A stretch of 64,000 nucleotides of DNA from Gammaproteobacteria bacterium (GTDB taxonomy: Bacteria > Pseudomonadota > Gammaproteobacteria > JACKNK01). The DNA lies in the NCBI GenBank assembly GCA_024234895.1, contig JACKNJ010000005.1, positions 62,001 through 126,000 of the forward strand, read 5' to 3'. Positions 10,549-19,136 of this stretch are shown here, in pieces (the stretch's first letter is position 1; every line of letters starts with the position of its first letter). The position numbers and the translations under genes were made by a program. The notes under the pieces were generated by a model. The model worked only from the letters and a program-made list of their open reading frames with translations, was not told the DNA's origin and did not search any database.

Positions 10549-11052
10549 ATGGTTATCGAAGACAACAAATACGTCGAACTGACCTACAAGGTGGTCGACG
10601 ACGCGACCGGCACGACGCTGCTGCACATCGAATACCCGTTGGGGTATGTGCACGGTGCCAACGAGATTCTGTCCGAGCCGGTCATGCTCGCGCTGGGCGG
10701 GCACACCGCCGGCGACGTGATCGAGATACCGGTCGATTGCACCGTCCTCTACGGCGAGCGTGACGAAGGTCTGGTGTTCACCGACCTGATCGAGAACGTG
10801 CCCGAGGAATACCGCGAAGTCGGCACCAAGATATTCATGGAGAACGAGAAGGGCGAGCCGCGCGAGTTCGTGGTCACCCGCATGGATGACAAGACCCTGA
10901 CCGTCGATGGCAACAACCCGCTGTGCGGTCGCCAGGTCACCTTCCGGGTGGAAGTCGTGTCGGTCCGCGACGCGACCGACGACGAGATCGAATCCGGTGG
11001 TGCGGTCGACCCTGAGCTCGACGACATCATGGCCAAGGCGAAGGTGCACTGA
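10549..11052 (+). CDS. SlyD-like FKBP-type peptidyl-prolyl isomerase
   Basis: A 167-residue FKBP of the SlyD type. Hallmarks are the N-terminal YVELTYKVVDDATG strand, the GYVHGANEI substrate-pocket segment, an inserted chaperone flap of about 70 residues, and the closing VDGNNPLCGR and VRDATDDEI blocks. Such proteins catalyse proline isomerisation and act as folding helpers. The metal-binding His/Cys-rich tail of Escherichia coli SlyD is missing, so a nickel role is not supported. Only 4 bp separate it from the next gene. Confidence 0.88.
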   Translation: MVIEDNKYVELTYKVVDDATGTTLLHIEYPLGYVHGANEILSEPVMLALGGHTAGDVIEIPVDCTVLYGERDEGLVFTDLIENVPEEYREVGTKIFMENEKGEPREFVVTRMDDKTLTVDGNNPLCGRQVTFRVEVVSVRDATDDEIESGGAVDPELDDIMAKAKVH

Positions 11053-11056
11053 TCCC

Positions 11057-11404
11057 ATGGCCACCTTCATGTTCGTCTATCTCGGTGGTCAGTACCCCGC
11101 CAGGCAGGAAGAGGCGCAGAAGCATTTCGCGGCCTTCCAGCAGTGGCTGGCGTCACTCGGCGACGACGTGATCAGCCCCGCCGTGCCGATCAAGGACACC
11201 CATACCGTGCACCCCGATCGCAAGAACGAGCAGGGCAGCACGACCGGCATGTCGGGGTTGAGTATCATCAACTTCCCGTCCATCGCCGAGGCCCTGGAAG
11301 CCGCGCAGCGCTGCCCGTTCCTGGACATCGGTGGCACCCTCGAGGTGTCCGAGGTCATGGATCGCTCCGCGCCGCCCCAGCAGTCGCCCGGCAAGCCGAA
11401 CTGA
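11057..11404 (+). CDS. YciI/DGPF-like small protein
   Basis: A 115-residue protein with the ferredoxin-like alpha/beta pattern of the YCII family: an opening strand (TFMFVYLGGQYP), a helix (AQKHFAAFQQWLASLGD), the GMSGLSIINFPSIAEALEAAQRCPFL segment and a final GGTLEVSEVM strand. Family members have ill-defined enzymatic roles. It starts four bases after the SlyD-like gene and is probably cotranscribed with it. Confidence 0.75.
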   Translation: MATFMFVYLGGQYPARQEEAQKHFAAFQQWLASLGDDVISPAVPIKDTHTVHPDRKNEQGSTTGMSGLSIINFPSIAEALEAAQRCPFLDIGGTLEVSEVMDRSAPPQQSPGKPN

Positions 11405-11547
11405 CGATCATGATGCGCATGTCCTGCCCAATGCGATCGACGCGCCCATACGCGGTGTACTCGTCGATGTGGCATGAACGGGGCATGGAAGTGCGCAAAC
11501 GCATGGATCGCAGCGGTAATCCGCGCACAATCAAGGCTTTGCGGTTT

Positions 11548-11553
11548 TATAAT
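11548..11553 (+). promoter_or_regulatory. Possible -10 box upstream of the 53-residue gene
   Basis: A perfect TATAAT lies in an AT-rich island about 130 bp before the small gene at 11680. No good -35 element is seen at 16-18 bp, so this is a weak prediction. The 275 bp from 11405 to 11679 otherwise hold nothing I recognise. Confidence 0.3.
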
Positions 11554-11679
11554 CCGTTCCCGGAATTCGCGACGATGGGCTTGCCCCATCAGTTGATCAT
11601 CGGAACGTCAGCCAATCGGGAAGGGCTGGCGGGTTCCAACGCTTTTCTTCCCGTCACCACAACACCGTAGAGGTTTGTT

Positions 11680-11841
11680 ATGAGTGCAGCACCCAAGACC
11701 CGCCCCGTCGTTCCCGAGGGCAAGGCCCAGTACCTGATCACCCGTCAGAAGCCGGCCAACGAGAAGGGCTACGTCGGTTACGAGACCATCTGGACCTCTT
11801 TCCAGAAGGAAGTCCCGTACCAGACCCCGAAGCGCCCGTAA
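11680..11841 (+). CDS. Small conserved-looking protein, 53 residues, unknown
   Basis: Translates as a basic, soluble peptide beginning MSAAPKTRPVVPEG and ending VPYQTPKRP. AGAGG sits eight bases before the ATG, codon use matches highly expressed neighbours (GC-rich third positions, few rare codons), and a strong terminator follows at 11913. These features argue for a real, well-expressed gene. I do not recognise it. It stands alone between the YciI-like gene and the convergent pfp gene. Confidence 0.7.
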   Translation: MSAAPKTRPVVPEGKAQYLITRQKPANEKGYVGYETIWTSFQKEVPYQTPKRP

Positions 11842-11912
11842 TCGACTCGGTCGTGTGACCTGCAAGGGTCGCCACGGCCAGCACGAAACGGTTTGGGCCG
11901 CGCGCCCAAAGC

Positions 11913-11943
11913 AAAGGCGGACCGTCATCGGTCCGCCTTTTTT
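11913..11943 (+). terminator. Intrinsic terminator after the 53-residue gene
   Basis: Stem AAAGGCGGACCG with its complement around a short loop, followed by a run of T. Oriented to stop plus-strand transcription before pfp. Confidence 0.9.
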
Positions 11944-12013
11944 GTGTCCGACCAAAACGCCTGATGAAGGGCGGTTCGAGGTGCGCAGCGACGTCGCCCG
12001 CATGGGGAGCACA

Positions 12014-12043
12014 AAAAAAGGGGCGCCGGATGGCGCCCCTTTT
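12014..12043 (-). terminator. Intrinsic terminator of pfp
   Basis: Stem AAAAGGGGCGCC with its complement, loop GGAT-like, A tract on the left and T tract on the right. It works for the minus-strand pfp and could also stop plus-strand read-through. Confidence 0.88.
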
Positions 12044-12064
12044 CACTAGCCGGAATGACTTCGC

Positions 12065-13321
12065 TTACAGCGAGAAATCGCCCAGCTTTTTCGGCACCGC
12101 GATGCCTTTCATGGTCACGTACTTCGGCATGCCGTTGTCGTCGTACTCGGGGTAGGCCTCGCCCTTGATCAGCGGGTAGAGGTACTCCTTGCACTTGGCG
12201 GTGATGCCGAAACCGTCGGCGGAGATGAAGTCCATCGGCATCATCTTTTCGACGTTGGCGACTTCCGACAGCGGGGCTTCGCCGATCGACCACTTGTACG
12301 GGTTGGAGGACTCGCGCACGACGGTCGGCATGATCGAGTTCTTGCCTTCCAGGGCCTTCTCGACGGCGGCCTGGCCGAGTGCGTAGGCCTGTTCGACGTC
12401 GGACTGGGAGGCGATGTGACGCGCGGCGCGCTGCAGGTAGTCGGCGACGGCCCAGTGGAACTTGTAGCCGAGCGCGTCCTTGATCATGTTGGCGACGACC
12501 GGGGCGGCGCCGCCCAGCTGGGCGTGGCCGAAGGAGTCGCGGGTGCCCTGCTCGGCGAGGAAGGTGCCGTCCGGATAGTGGCAACCCTCGGACACGCAGA
12601 TGGTGCAGAAGCCGTGCTTCTTGACCTTGGCGTCGACGGCGGCGAGGAACTTGTCCTTGTCGAACTCGACTTCCGGGAACAGGGTGACGACCGGGATGCC
12701 GTAGTCCTCGACCAGGGCGCCGGCGGCGGCGATCCAGCCGGCGTGACGGCCCATGACCTCGATGACGAAGATCTTGGTGGAGGTGGCGGCCATGGAGCGC
12801 ACGTCGAAGGAGGCTTCCAGGGTCGACACGGCGATGTACTTGGCGACGGAGCCGAAGCCCGGGCAGTTGTCGGTGATCGGCAGGTCGTTGTCGACGGTCT
12901 TCGGCACGTGGATGGCCTGGACCGGGTAGCCCATCTTCTCGGACAGCTGGGAGACCTTGTAGCAGGTGTCGGCGGAGTCGCCGCCGCCGTTGTAGAAGAA
13001 GTAGCCGATGTTGTGCGCCTTGAAGACCTCGATCAGGCGCTCGTATTCACGCTTGTTGGCTTCCAGGGACTTCATCTTGTAACGGCAGGAGCCGAAGCCG
13101 CCGGACGGGGTGTTCTTGAGCGCGGCGATGTCTTCGGCGGATTCCTTGGAGGTATCGATCAGATCCTCGGTCAGCGCGCCGATGATGCCGTTGCGACCCG
13201 CGTAGACGTTGGCGATCTTGTCCGGGTGCTTGCGCGCGGTCTCGATCACGCCGCAGGCGGACGAGTTGATGACGGCGGTGACGCCGCCGGACTGCGCGTA
13301 GAAGGCATTCTTTGCGGTCAT
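12065..13321 (-). CDS. pfp: Pyrophosphate-dependent 6-phosphofructokinase
   Basis: A 418-residue phosphofructokinase. The active-site segments are FYNGGGDSADT (about residues 108-118) and PKTVDNDL (about 137-144). The Lys of PKTVDND and the residue pattern GGGDS mark the PPi-using class rather than ATP-PFK, where GGDGS and a Gly in the second block are usual. It interconverts fructose 6-phosphate + PPi and fructose 1,6-bisphosphate + Pi. In autotrophs and methanotrophs such enzymes can also recover PPi from sugar bisphosphates of the Calvin or RuMP cycles. AGGAG lies before the ATG. Confidence 0.93.
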   Translation of the reverse strand: MTAKNAFYAQSGGVTAVINSSACGVIETARKHPDKIANVYAGRNGIIGALTEDLIDTSKESAEDIAALKNTPSGGFGSCRYKMKSLEANKREYERLIEVFKAHNIGYFFYNGGGDSADTCYKVSQLSEKMGYPVQAIHVPKTVDNDLPITDNCPGFGSVAKYIAVSTLEASFDVRSMAATSTKIFVIEVMGRHAGWIAAAGALVEDYGIPVVTLFPEVEFDKDKFLAAVDAKVKKHGFCTICVSEGCHYPDGTFLAEQGTRDSFGHAQLGGAAPVVANMIKDALGYKFHWAVADYLQRAARHIASQSDVEQAYALGQAAVEKALEGKNSIMPTVVRESSNPYKWSIGEAPLSEVANVEKMMPMDFISADGFGITAKCKEYLYPLIKGEAYPEYDDNGMPKYVTMKGIAVPKKLGDFSL

Positions 13322-14161
13322 GGTTGGGCTCCTGATTGGTTTGAGTGGAGAGGTAGGAGTGGAATGCTTGTTTAGAAGCAGGGCTGGTTTCGGTTCCGCT
13401 CACCCGGCGGGTGCGGGGGGCGCATGGCCCGAACGGAGCCGAAGCCAGCCCATGACGGATGTTTGCTTGGTGCGCATGCACCTCGTTACGCGATGATCGC
13501 TAACGAACGGCGACGAGGCGGCGACACCATCCGCAATGATCGCATAGGAAGCCCCGTTGGTCGCGCCCGGCGTTGAGCCGGGATCGCTTTCCCGCATTGG
13601 CGGTTGGTCGGGCTGGCGGGCGCGCGCGGCCGTGATGTCCGGGGTTCGGGTGGTTCCTTGCGTGGCTCGGGGGTCATGCGGTTGTTTTGACCGCGTGAAT
13701 GTTGGTTTTCTGGTATGGATGTCGACCGCCGATGCGTTATGCATGCGGAAAGATCAGTTTGTGATCACTTGGAGTTTTGCAATTCCAGCATGGGCGGAGG
13801 CCGTTCCGGCATCGCGACAGATATGCCATCAACCAGGTCGACATGCTGTTACATGCTGATATATCGATGTTTTTGTCCCGCTGTCCTGGTGGTTTTCGCT
13901 GGCGGGAGGTGGCCTGCGGCTGAGGCGGATGCTAGTCTGGCCGGGAAAATGTGGTGATGCAGAAATTGAGACAGTCCTGAAGCGTGTATTTGCAAATTTG
14001 TCTGCCTTTTCCTATCTCTTTCTCCGCCCCAAGTCAGTCGTCGATATCGGTATATCAATATCCATTGATTGGATGAATTTGCCTGTCAATCCCTGTCAAG
14101 ATCGCGGATACGCGTCAGTCGGTGTCGGAACCTTGGCGTATGTCATCGCGGAGAACGTTCG
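13322..14161. other. 840-bp divergent intergenic region
   Basis: Lies between divergent pfp and the AT-hook-like protein gene. The first half is GC-rich; from about 13700 to 14150 it is clearly more AT-rich (for example GATATCGGTATATCAATATC at about 14042). I see no tRNA, no repeat of the families found elsewhere and no frame with coding bias. It presumably carries both promoters. Its length is unusual for this compact chromosome. Confidence 0.5.
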
Positions 14162-15112
14162 GTGAACGACGAAGAACAGAACAACCAGGGCGCTGAACCC
14201 GTACCGCCCAAGAAGCGGCGGGGACGCCCACCGAAAATCCAGGCACCGGTAACCGCCGACGCAACGCCGCGCAAGCAGGGGCGTGCGGCGACAGCCAAAG
14301 TGGTCGGGGGCAACCCGCCGAAGGCCGCCCAAGCCGAAGTGCCGGAACGCAGGGTTGTCGTCCGGAAGGGCGCCGATGTCGCGCGCGTCAGGGCCGCTCG
14401 TGGCACCGCGAAGGCCGCCGCAAAGGCAGAGACCACTGCGGCGCCGTCGGCGAAGCATCGCGGGCGTCCGCGCAAGGTCGTACCGGTGAGTCGCGACCCG
14501 GCGCCGGAGCGGCGCATCGTTCTGAAACAGGGTGTCAGTGTGGCCGCGTATCGCAAGTCGCTCGCGGAGGCCGCTGCCGCCAGCGAGGCGGCTGCGACGC
14601 CTCGTGCGTCCGGTCGCAAGGACACCAGACGGGCGGTTTCCGCCGAACCGGGGTACGCGCCGCCGCCGCGTCGGATCGTCGTCCGGGAGGGGGCTTTGGA
14701 CGCTTATCTGGCGTCGTTGCGCGCGCCCGACCCGGTGGTCGAGGAACCGGTTCCCGCCGTCATCGCCCCGGTGATTGCCGCCAGCGAGACCGCGGAGCCC
14801 GAGCAGGGCGGCAAGCCGCTGCGGCGCAAGCGCGTCGTCGGCGCACCGCGCGCCTCCCGGCTTGCGGCACTGGTTCGCATGAGCGAAGGCGAGGCCGCCC
14901 GATTGGTGATCCGGGATGTGGTCCCGGAACTGGTCCATGAGGGTGAGCCGCAGCCGCCAAGCAAACGTCCCGGACGCAAGCCGGTCGCGGTGCCGAAGAA
15001 ACGCCGTGCGAAGGCCGCGCCCACCAAAGGCGGGGCGCGACGTGGCCGCAAGCCGCGCAAGCCGGGCGTGCTCAGTGCCGGTGCCCGTCGTCGCACCGTC
15101 TCGCCGGAATGA
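14162..15112 (+). CDS. Arg/Lys/Ala/Pro-rich protein with AT-hook-like motifs and a threefold repeat
   Basis: A very basic, low-complexity protein of 316 residues. AT-hook-like cores occur at about residues 17-25 (KKRRGRPPK) and 98-105 (KHRGRPRK), with related KRPGRKP and RRGRKPRK near the C-terminus. A second motif, RR[IV]V[VL][RK]xG, occurs at residues 63-70, 117-124 and 170-177, a spacing of 53-54 residues, each followed by an Ala-rich helix. This suggests a DNA-binding, nucleoid-type protein, but no known family is recognised. GTG 14162 is chosen for its GGAG about eight bases upstream. The OLD-like ATPase follows 121 bp downstream. Confidence 0.65.
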   Translation: MNDEEQNNQGAEPVPPKKRRGRPPKIQAPVTADATPRKQGRAATAKVVGGNPPKAAQAEVPERRVVVRKGADVARVRAARGTAKAAAKAETTAAPSAKHRGRPRKVVPVSRDPAPERRIVLKQGVSVAAYRKSLAEAAAASEAAATPRASGRKDTRRAVSAEPGYAPPPRRIVVREGALDAYLASLRAPDPVVEEPVPAVIAPVIAASETAEPEQGGKPLRRKRVVGAPRASRLAALVRMSEGEAARLVIRDVVPELVHEGEPQPPSKRPGRKPVAVPKKRRAKAAPTKGGARRGRKPRKPGVLSAGARRRTVSPE

Positions 15113-15233
15113 GCAGCCGCCGGCGCGGTGTACCCGCCAATCCGGTCGCCGTTGCCCCTACTGATGAGCGTGGCTCTGAAGTAAGCTCCGGGGCTTCCGT
15201 TTTTCCTATCCGCCAGCACCACGTCAGGGTCAC

Positions 15234-17213
15234 ATGAAGCTCGTCGAGTTTCGGGTTCGAAACTACCGCTCCATCCACGACAGCGGCCCGGTGCGTCTGG
15301 ATCGCCTGCTCTCGATTGTCGGTCGCAACGAGACCGGCAAGACCAATCTGCTGACCGCGTTGGCGAGCGTGAATCGCGTCGACGGTGTGCAGCCGCTGTC
15401 CGAGGTGGACGACTTCCCGCGCGATCGCGAGCTCTCCGAGTTCAATGAAAACGTGCGCGTGGTCGACACGCTGTGGGAGCTGAGTCCGGCGGAACGTTCG
15501 AAATTGGGCGAGATATTCCCGCGCGCCCAGCACGTCAAGCAGGTCACCATCGGGCGCGCCTACAAGCCGACCCGTTATGTCGGTTTCGTCGAGCTGCCGG
15601 AGCTGACTGTCGATCGCGCCCTGGTCGAGCAGATCGCGACGCGCATTCAGCAATCGGTCGCCACCAGTGCGCGTCGCAAGCGCGACATTCCCGAGGACGA
15701 TGTGGAGGCCGCGCTGGCCACCTTCAGCGAGGTGCTGGCGGCGGATTCGGCATCGCCGCAGTTGTGGGCACAGGCCGTGCTGGATGAGGTCGAGGGCTTG
15801 CAGGAGGCGCTGGACGACGCCGGCATGATCCTGCCGAAGGTCGCCGAAACCCGCCTCAACAGCCTGATCGACTACGCCCGGTCGATCGAGGGCGATCGCG
15901 ACGCGCAGATTCAGGCCATCACCTGGATCATCGATAGCATGCCGACATTCGTGTACATGTCCGACGTGCCGGCGCTGGATGGCCATCAGAACATCCCCGA
16001 TCTGGTCAACCGTGTGCGCGCCGGGCGCATCACCGAGGGCGACGAGCACTTCCTGAAGCTGGCGCGGGTTGCCGGCTTCGACCCGGAAACGCTCAACGAG
16101 CTTCTCGAAGGCGATTACCGCAAGCGCCACCAGATGCTGAACCGGGCCTCCGGCGTGGTCACCCGGCGCTTGCAGCAGTTGTGGTCGGATCGCCCGGTGC
16201 GGGTGCGTTTCCGCATCGACGGCGATTATTTCGACACGCTCATCACGGAGCAGGGAGAAGTCTGCGACATCGAGGTGAACCTGAACGCGCGCAGTCGCGG
16301 CTTCCAGTGGTTCTTCTCGCTGTATGTCAATTTCGCCGCCGATACGGCGGTCGGCGGGGCCGGCAACGCCATCCTGCTGCTCGACGAACCGGGGCTGCAC
16401 CTGCATGCGCTGGGTCAGTACGACCTCGTGCATTTCTTCCAGAAAGGCCTGCAGAACCAGGTGATCTTCACCACGCATTCCCCGTTCATGGTGCCCGTCA
16501 AGCACCTCGAACTGCTGCGTACGGTGACCTTCCATCGCGACATCGGCACCCAGGTCAGCAGCCTGCTGGAAGGCGACGATCGCACCCTGTTTCCGGTGCG
16601 TGCGGCGCTGGGTTACGAGCTTGGCCGCGCGCTGTTCCCGGACGAGGCCACGGTCGTGGTCGAGGAGATCGTCGACCAGTGGTACCTGTCGGCGATGCTG
16701 GAGCGGGTGCGCGAACTCGACATCATCGGCTCGCATGTCACCGTCACGCCGGTCGGCGGCGCGCAGCGTCTGCTCTACGTGACCGCGCTGATGGCGGCGG
16801 AAAACCTCGATTACGTGTTGCTGCTGAACGGCGCCGCCGATATCGATCCGCCTACCCGTCTGCAGGAGGACGCGGCCACCCACACCGTTTACCTGAACGG
16901 CACGCTGGCCGACGACGGCAAGGTGGAGACGCTCGAAGACCTGCTGGAGCCGGCGCTGTATCACGAGTTGGTCGTCGCCGCGTACAAGTCCGAAATCGGT
17001 CGCCGCAAGTTCGACATGCCGCCCGCCGGCAGGCCGCGCGTCGCCGCCTACACGGAGGCGCTTGCGGCATTGGACCTGCAATTCGTGCGTACGCGTCCGG
17101 CCCGCGAGTTCATCAAGCGCATCGCCACCGACCCCGAAGCGGTGTTCACCGAGGCGGTCATGAACAAGGTCTCGACGCTGGTCGACGCGCTGGACGAAGC
17201 CCTGGCCGACTGA
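15234..17213 (+). CDS. OLD-family ATPase with degraded TOPRIM-like domain
   Basis: A 659-residue SMC/RecF-like ATPase. Walker A is GRNETGKTN (about residues 30-38), and Walker B with signature is ILLLDEPGLHLHALGQ (about 378-393), followed by an FTTHSPFMV switch. In OLD nucleases a C-terminal TOPRIM domain follows. Here the first motif is VVVEEIVDQWYL (about 478-489), and where a DxD motif is expected the text reads LLLNGAADID (about 530-539). The nuclease site is therefore probably altered. No gajB/UvrD-type helicase adjoins it, so it would be a class 1, stand-alone OLD protein. OLD proteins act in phage defence or DNA metabolism. AGGG precedes the ATG. Confidence 0.78.
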   Translation: MKLVEFRVRNYRSIHDSGPVRLDRLLSIVGRNETGKTNLLTALASVNRVDGVQPLSEVDDFPRDRELSEFNENVRVVDTLWELSPAERSKLGEIFPRAQHVKQVTIGRAYKPTRYVGFVELPELTVDRALVEQIATRIQQSVATSARRKRDIPEDDVEAALATFSEVLAADSASPQLWAQAVLDEVEGLQEALDDAGMILPKVAETRLNSLIDYARSIEGDRDAQIQAITWIIDSMPTFVYMSDVPALDGHQNIPDLVNRVRAGRITEGDEHFLKLARVAGFDPETLNELLEGDYRKRHQMLNRASGVVTRRLQQLWSDRPVRVRFRIDGDYFDTLITEQGEVCDIEVNLNARSRGFQWFFSLYVNFAADTAVGGAGNAILLLDEPGLHLHALGQYDLVHFFQKGLQNQVIFTTHSPFMVPVKHLELLRTVTFHRDIGTQVSSLLEGDDRTLFPVRAALGYELGRALFPDEATVVVEEIVDQWYLSAMLERVRELDIIGSHVTVTPVGGAQRLLYVTALMAAENLDYVLLLNGAADIDPPTRLQEDAATHTVYLNGTLADDGKVETLEDLLEPALYHELVVAAYKSEIGRRKFDMPPAGRPRVAAYTEALAALDLQFVRTRPAREFIKRIATDPEAVFTEAVMNKVSTLVDALDEALAD

Positions 17214-17232
17214 GCCGGGCCATGCCTCAGCC

Positions 17233-17661
17233 ATGAGCGTGGAACTCTGGTCGCTGCTGGCCAGCGCCTTTATTGCATCGACCCTGTTTCCGGGCGGTTC
17301 CGAAGTGCTGCTGGTCGCGTTGGCGATCGACGGGATGCATGCCGATACGACGCTGGTCGCGGTGGCGACCCTGGGTAACACCGCCGGCGCGATGACCTCG
17401 TTTGCGGTCGGCTGGTGGCTGTCGACGCGCTGGCCCGCGCGTGAGCTGGCCGGCGAGAACTATCGCCGGGCATTGGCGCGGGTCAATGCGTATGGGCGAC
17501 CCTTGCTCTTGCTGTCATGGCTGCCGATCGGCGGTGATGCGCTGTGCGTCGCCGCCGGTTGGCTGCGGATGGGCTGGTTGGGCGCGCTGATCTACATCGC
17601 GATCGGCAAGGCGGCGAGGTATGCCGTGCTGGTGCTCCTGATCGATCAGGTTCGCGGTTAA
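17233..17661 (+). CDS. yqaA: YqaA-like inner membrane protein (DedA/SNARE-associated type)
   Basis: A 142-residue membrane protein with about four hydrophobic segments. The FIASTLFPGGSEVLLVAL opening, the TLGNTAGAMTSFAVGWWL segment and the LLLLSWLPIGGDALCVAAGWLRM core match the YqaA branch of the DedA-like superfamily, whose members affect membrane homeostasis. It starts 19 bp after the OLD-like gene and may be cotranscribed with it. Confidence 0.8.
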   Translation: MSVELWSLLASAFIASTLFPGGSEVLLVALAIDGMHADTTLVAVATLGNTAGAMTSFAVGWWLSTRWPARELAGENYRRALARVNAYGRPLLLLSWLPIGGDALCVAAGWLRMGWLGALIYIAIGKAARYAVLVLLIDQVRG

Positions 17662-17682
17662 GTCTGCAAACCCCGGATTGGA

Positions 17683-18099
17683 TTATGCGGCGCGAGCGGT
17701 GGATTGCAGACGCGCCTCCGCGATCCAGCCGAGCAGGGTCATCGGTGAGGGTAGATGCGGCTGCGGGCGGAATGCCGCGACGTGGGTCAGGCGTTCGCGC
17801 AGCATTGGGCTGGAGCTTGCGGCCAGTTCGTCGACCGACGTGATCCCGGCCTCGATCAGGAGGTGAAGGTAATCCGGGGTCATCTCGCTGAGATTCAGCA
17901 GTTGTGCGCGTTTCGCCAGACGTTTGAGCTCGCCGGAGCTCAGGCCGCTGCGCAGGGCGATGTCGAGACACCGGTCATCGTCATCGCACAGGTTGGCCAG
18001 CTCGAGGCGGGTGCGCACGCCGTGCGCGCTCAGCTTGGCGGCAAATCGATGATTCACTCCGGGAATGCCAACCGTCGAACAACTTACGAATGCGTTCAT
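17683..18099 (-). CDS. DUF4332-like helix-hairpin-helix protein
   Basis: A 138-residue protein made of repeated helix-hairpin-helix elements: a GIPGVNHRFAAKLSAHGVRT stretch, SSGELKRLAKRAQLLNL, and PDYLHLLIEAGITSVDELAAS. Such modules bind DNA or other proteins non-specifically; the DUF4332 family has no settled role. An in-frame ATG at 18111 is an alternative start. It is convergent with yqaA. A second HhH protein with a lysine-rich tail lies at 43710. Confidence 0.7.
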   Translation of the reverse strand: MNAFVSCSTVGIPGVNHRFAAKLSAHGVRTRLELANLCDDDDRCLDIALRSGLSSGELKRLAKRAQLLNLSEMTPDYLHLLIEAGITSVDELAASSSPMLRERLTHVAAFRPQPHLPSPMTLLGWIAEARLQSTARAA

Positions 18100-18291
18100 G
18101 TCTGGTCCCATGCAGCGTTATGACGAGCTATACGCGATGGAACAGCAAGGTGGATGCCAGTTCGTGGAGACCGTGATTTGACGTGGGTGAGTCGCTCATC
18201 GGGCGGCGCCCGATGAGCGTGACATGTCAGCTGTCGTGACAGTTTTTGGCGATTGCGGTCCAGCTTTGTGCGCAGCTGGCTTGCGAATGCG

Positions 18292-19125
18292 TCAGCTTGC
18301 GTCGCCCGGCAGGTAGCAGGCCCAGTCCGGGCCGTTCCTGCGGAACACCAGGAAGTACGGATTCAGCAGGGATTCCTTGGTGTTGTAGCGCAGCGGCGAC
18401 AGGCTCAGATCGGTGACCGTGCCGCCGGCCTCTGCGACCACCGCGTGGGCGGCGGCGGTGTCCCATTCCGAGGTCGGGCCGAGGCGCGGGTACAGGTCGG
18501 CGGCGCCTTCGGCGACCAGGCAGAGTTTCAGGGAGCTGCCCATGCTGACCATCTCGTGACCGCCGAAGTCGGCATCGAGGTTGTCGAGGAAGGCGCCGAG
18601 CAGATCGCCGGCGTGCGAGCGGCTGCCGACCACGCGGATCGGGCGGCTTTCCGTCTTGGCCACATGGATGGCTTCGAAGTCGCCGCCGTTGCGCTGAATC
18701 TTCGCGCCCTTGCCGCGCGCGGCCGCATAGGTGGTGTCCAGAACCGGCGCGTATACCACGCCCAGCACCGGCTCGTGATCGTGAATCAGCGCGATGTTGA
18801 CGGTGAATTCGCCGTTGCGCTTGATGAATTCCTTGGTGCCGTCGAGCGGGTCGACCAGCCAGTAGGTGCGCCAGGAGGAGCGGGTCGCGAAGTCGATGCC
18901 GGCGGATTCCTCGGAGAGGACCGGCACGTCCGGCGTCAATGCCGCCAGACCGTCGACGATGGTGTGGTGCGCGGCCAGGTCCGCCGCCGTCAGCGGCGAG
19001 TTGTCACCCTTCGACTGCACGTCGAAATCGGGCCGCTCGTATATCTCCATGATCTTCGTGCCGGCCTTGCGCGCGAGCGGGATGACGGCGTCGAGCCAGT
19101 TGGCCAGGGGCAGCGATTTGAACAT
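18292..19125 (-). CDS. cysQ: 3'(2'),5'-bisphosphate nucleotidase CysQ
   Basis: A 277-residue enzyme of the inositol-monophosphatase superfamily that hydrolyses PAP to AMP and Pi. Metal-binding motifs are visible: the EES of VLSEESAGI (about residue 68), WLVDPLDGTKEFI (about 85-97, the DPxDGT motif) and SEWDTAAAHAVV (about 222-233, WDxAA). It is needed where PAPS is used, and PAP removal fits a cell with heavy sulfur flux. AAGGA lies eight bases before ATG 19125; the longer upstream frame overlaps nupC and is rejected. nupC ends 11 bp upstream, so the pair is an operon. Confidence 0.93.
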   Translation of the reverse strand: MFKSLPLANWLDAVIPLARKAGTKIMEIYERPDFDVQSKGDNSPLTAADLAAHHTIVDGLAALTPDVPVLSEESAGIDFATRSSWRTYWLVDPLDGTKEFIKRNGEFTVNIALIHDHEPVLGVVYAPVLDTTYAAARGKGAKIQRNGGDFEAIHVAKTESRPIRVVGSRSHAGDLLGAFLDNLDADFGGHEMVSMGSSLKLCLVAEGAADLYPRLGPTSEWDTAAAHAVVAEAGGTVTDLSLSPLRYNTKESLLNPYFLVFRRNGPDWACYLPGDAS

Positions 19126-19136
19126 TGTGGTTTCCT

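Noticed and set aside
13322..14161. tRNA or small RNA gene in the 840-bp gap
   Set aside because: No cloverleaf-compatible TTCRANNC arm with matching acceptor stem and no isolated terminator were found by eye.
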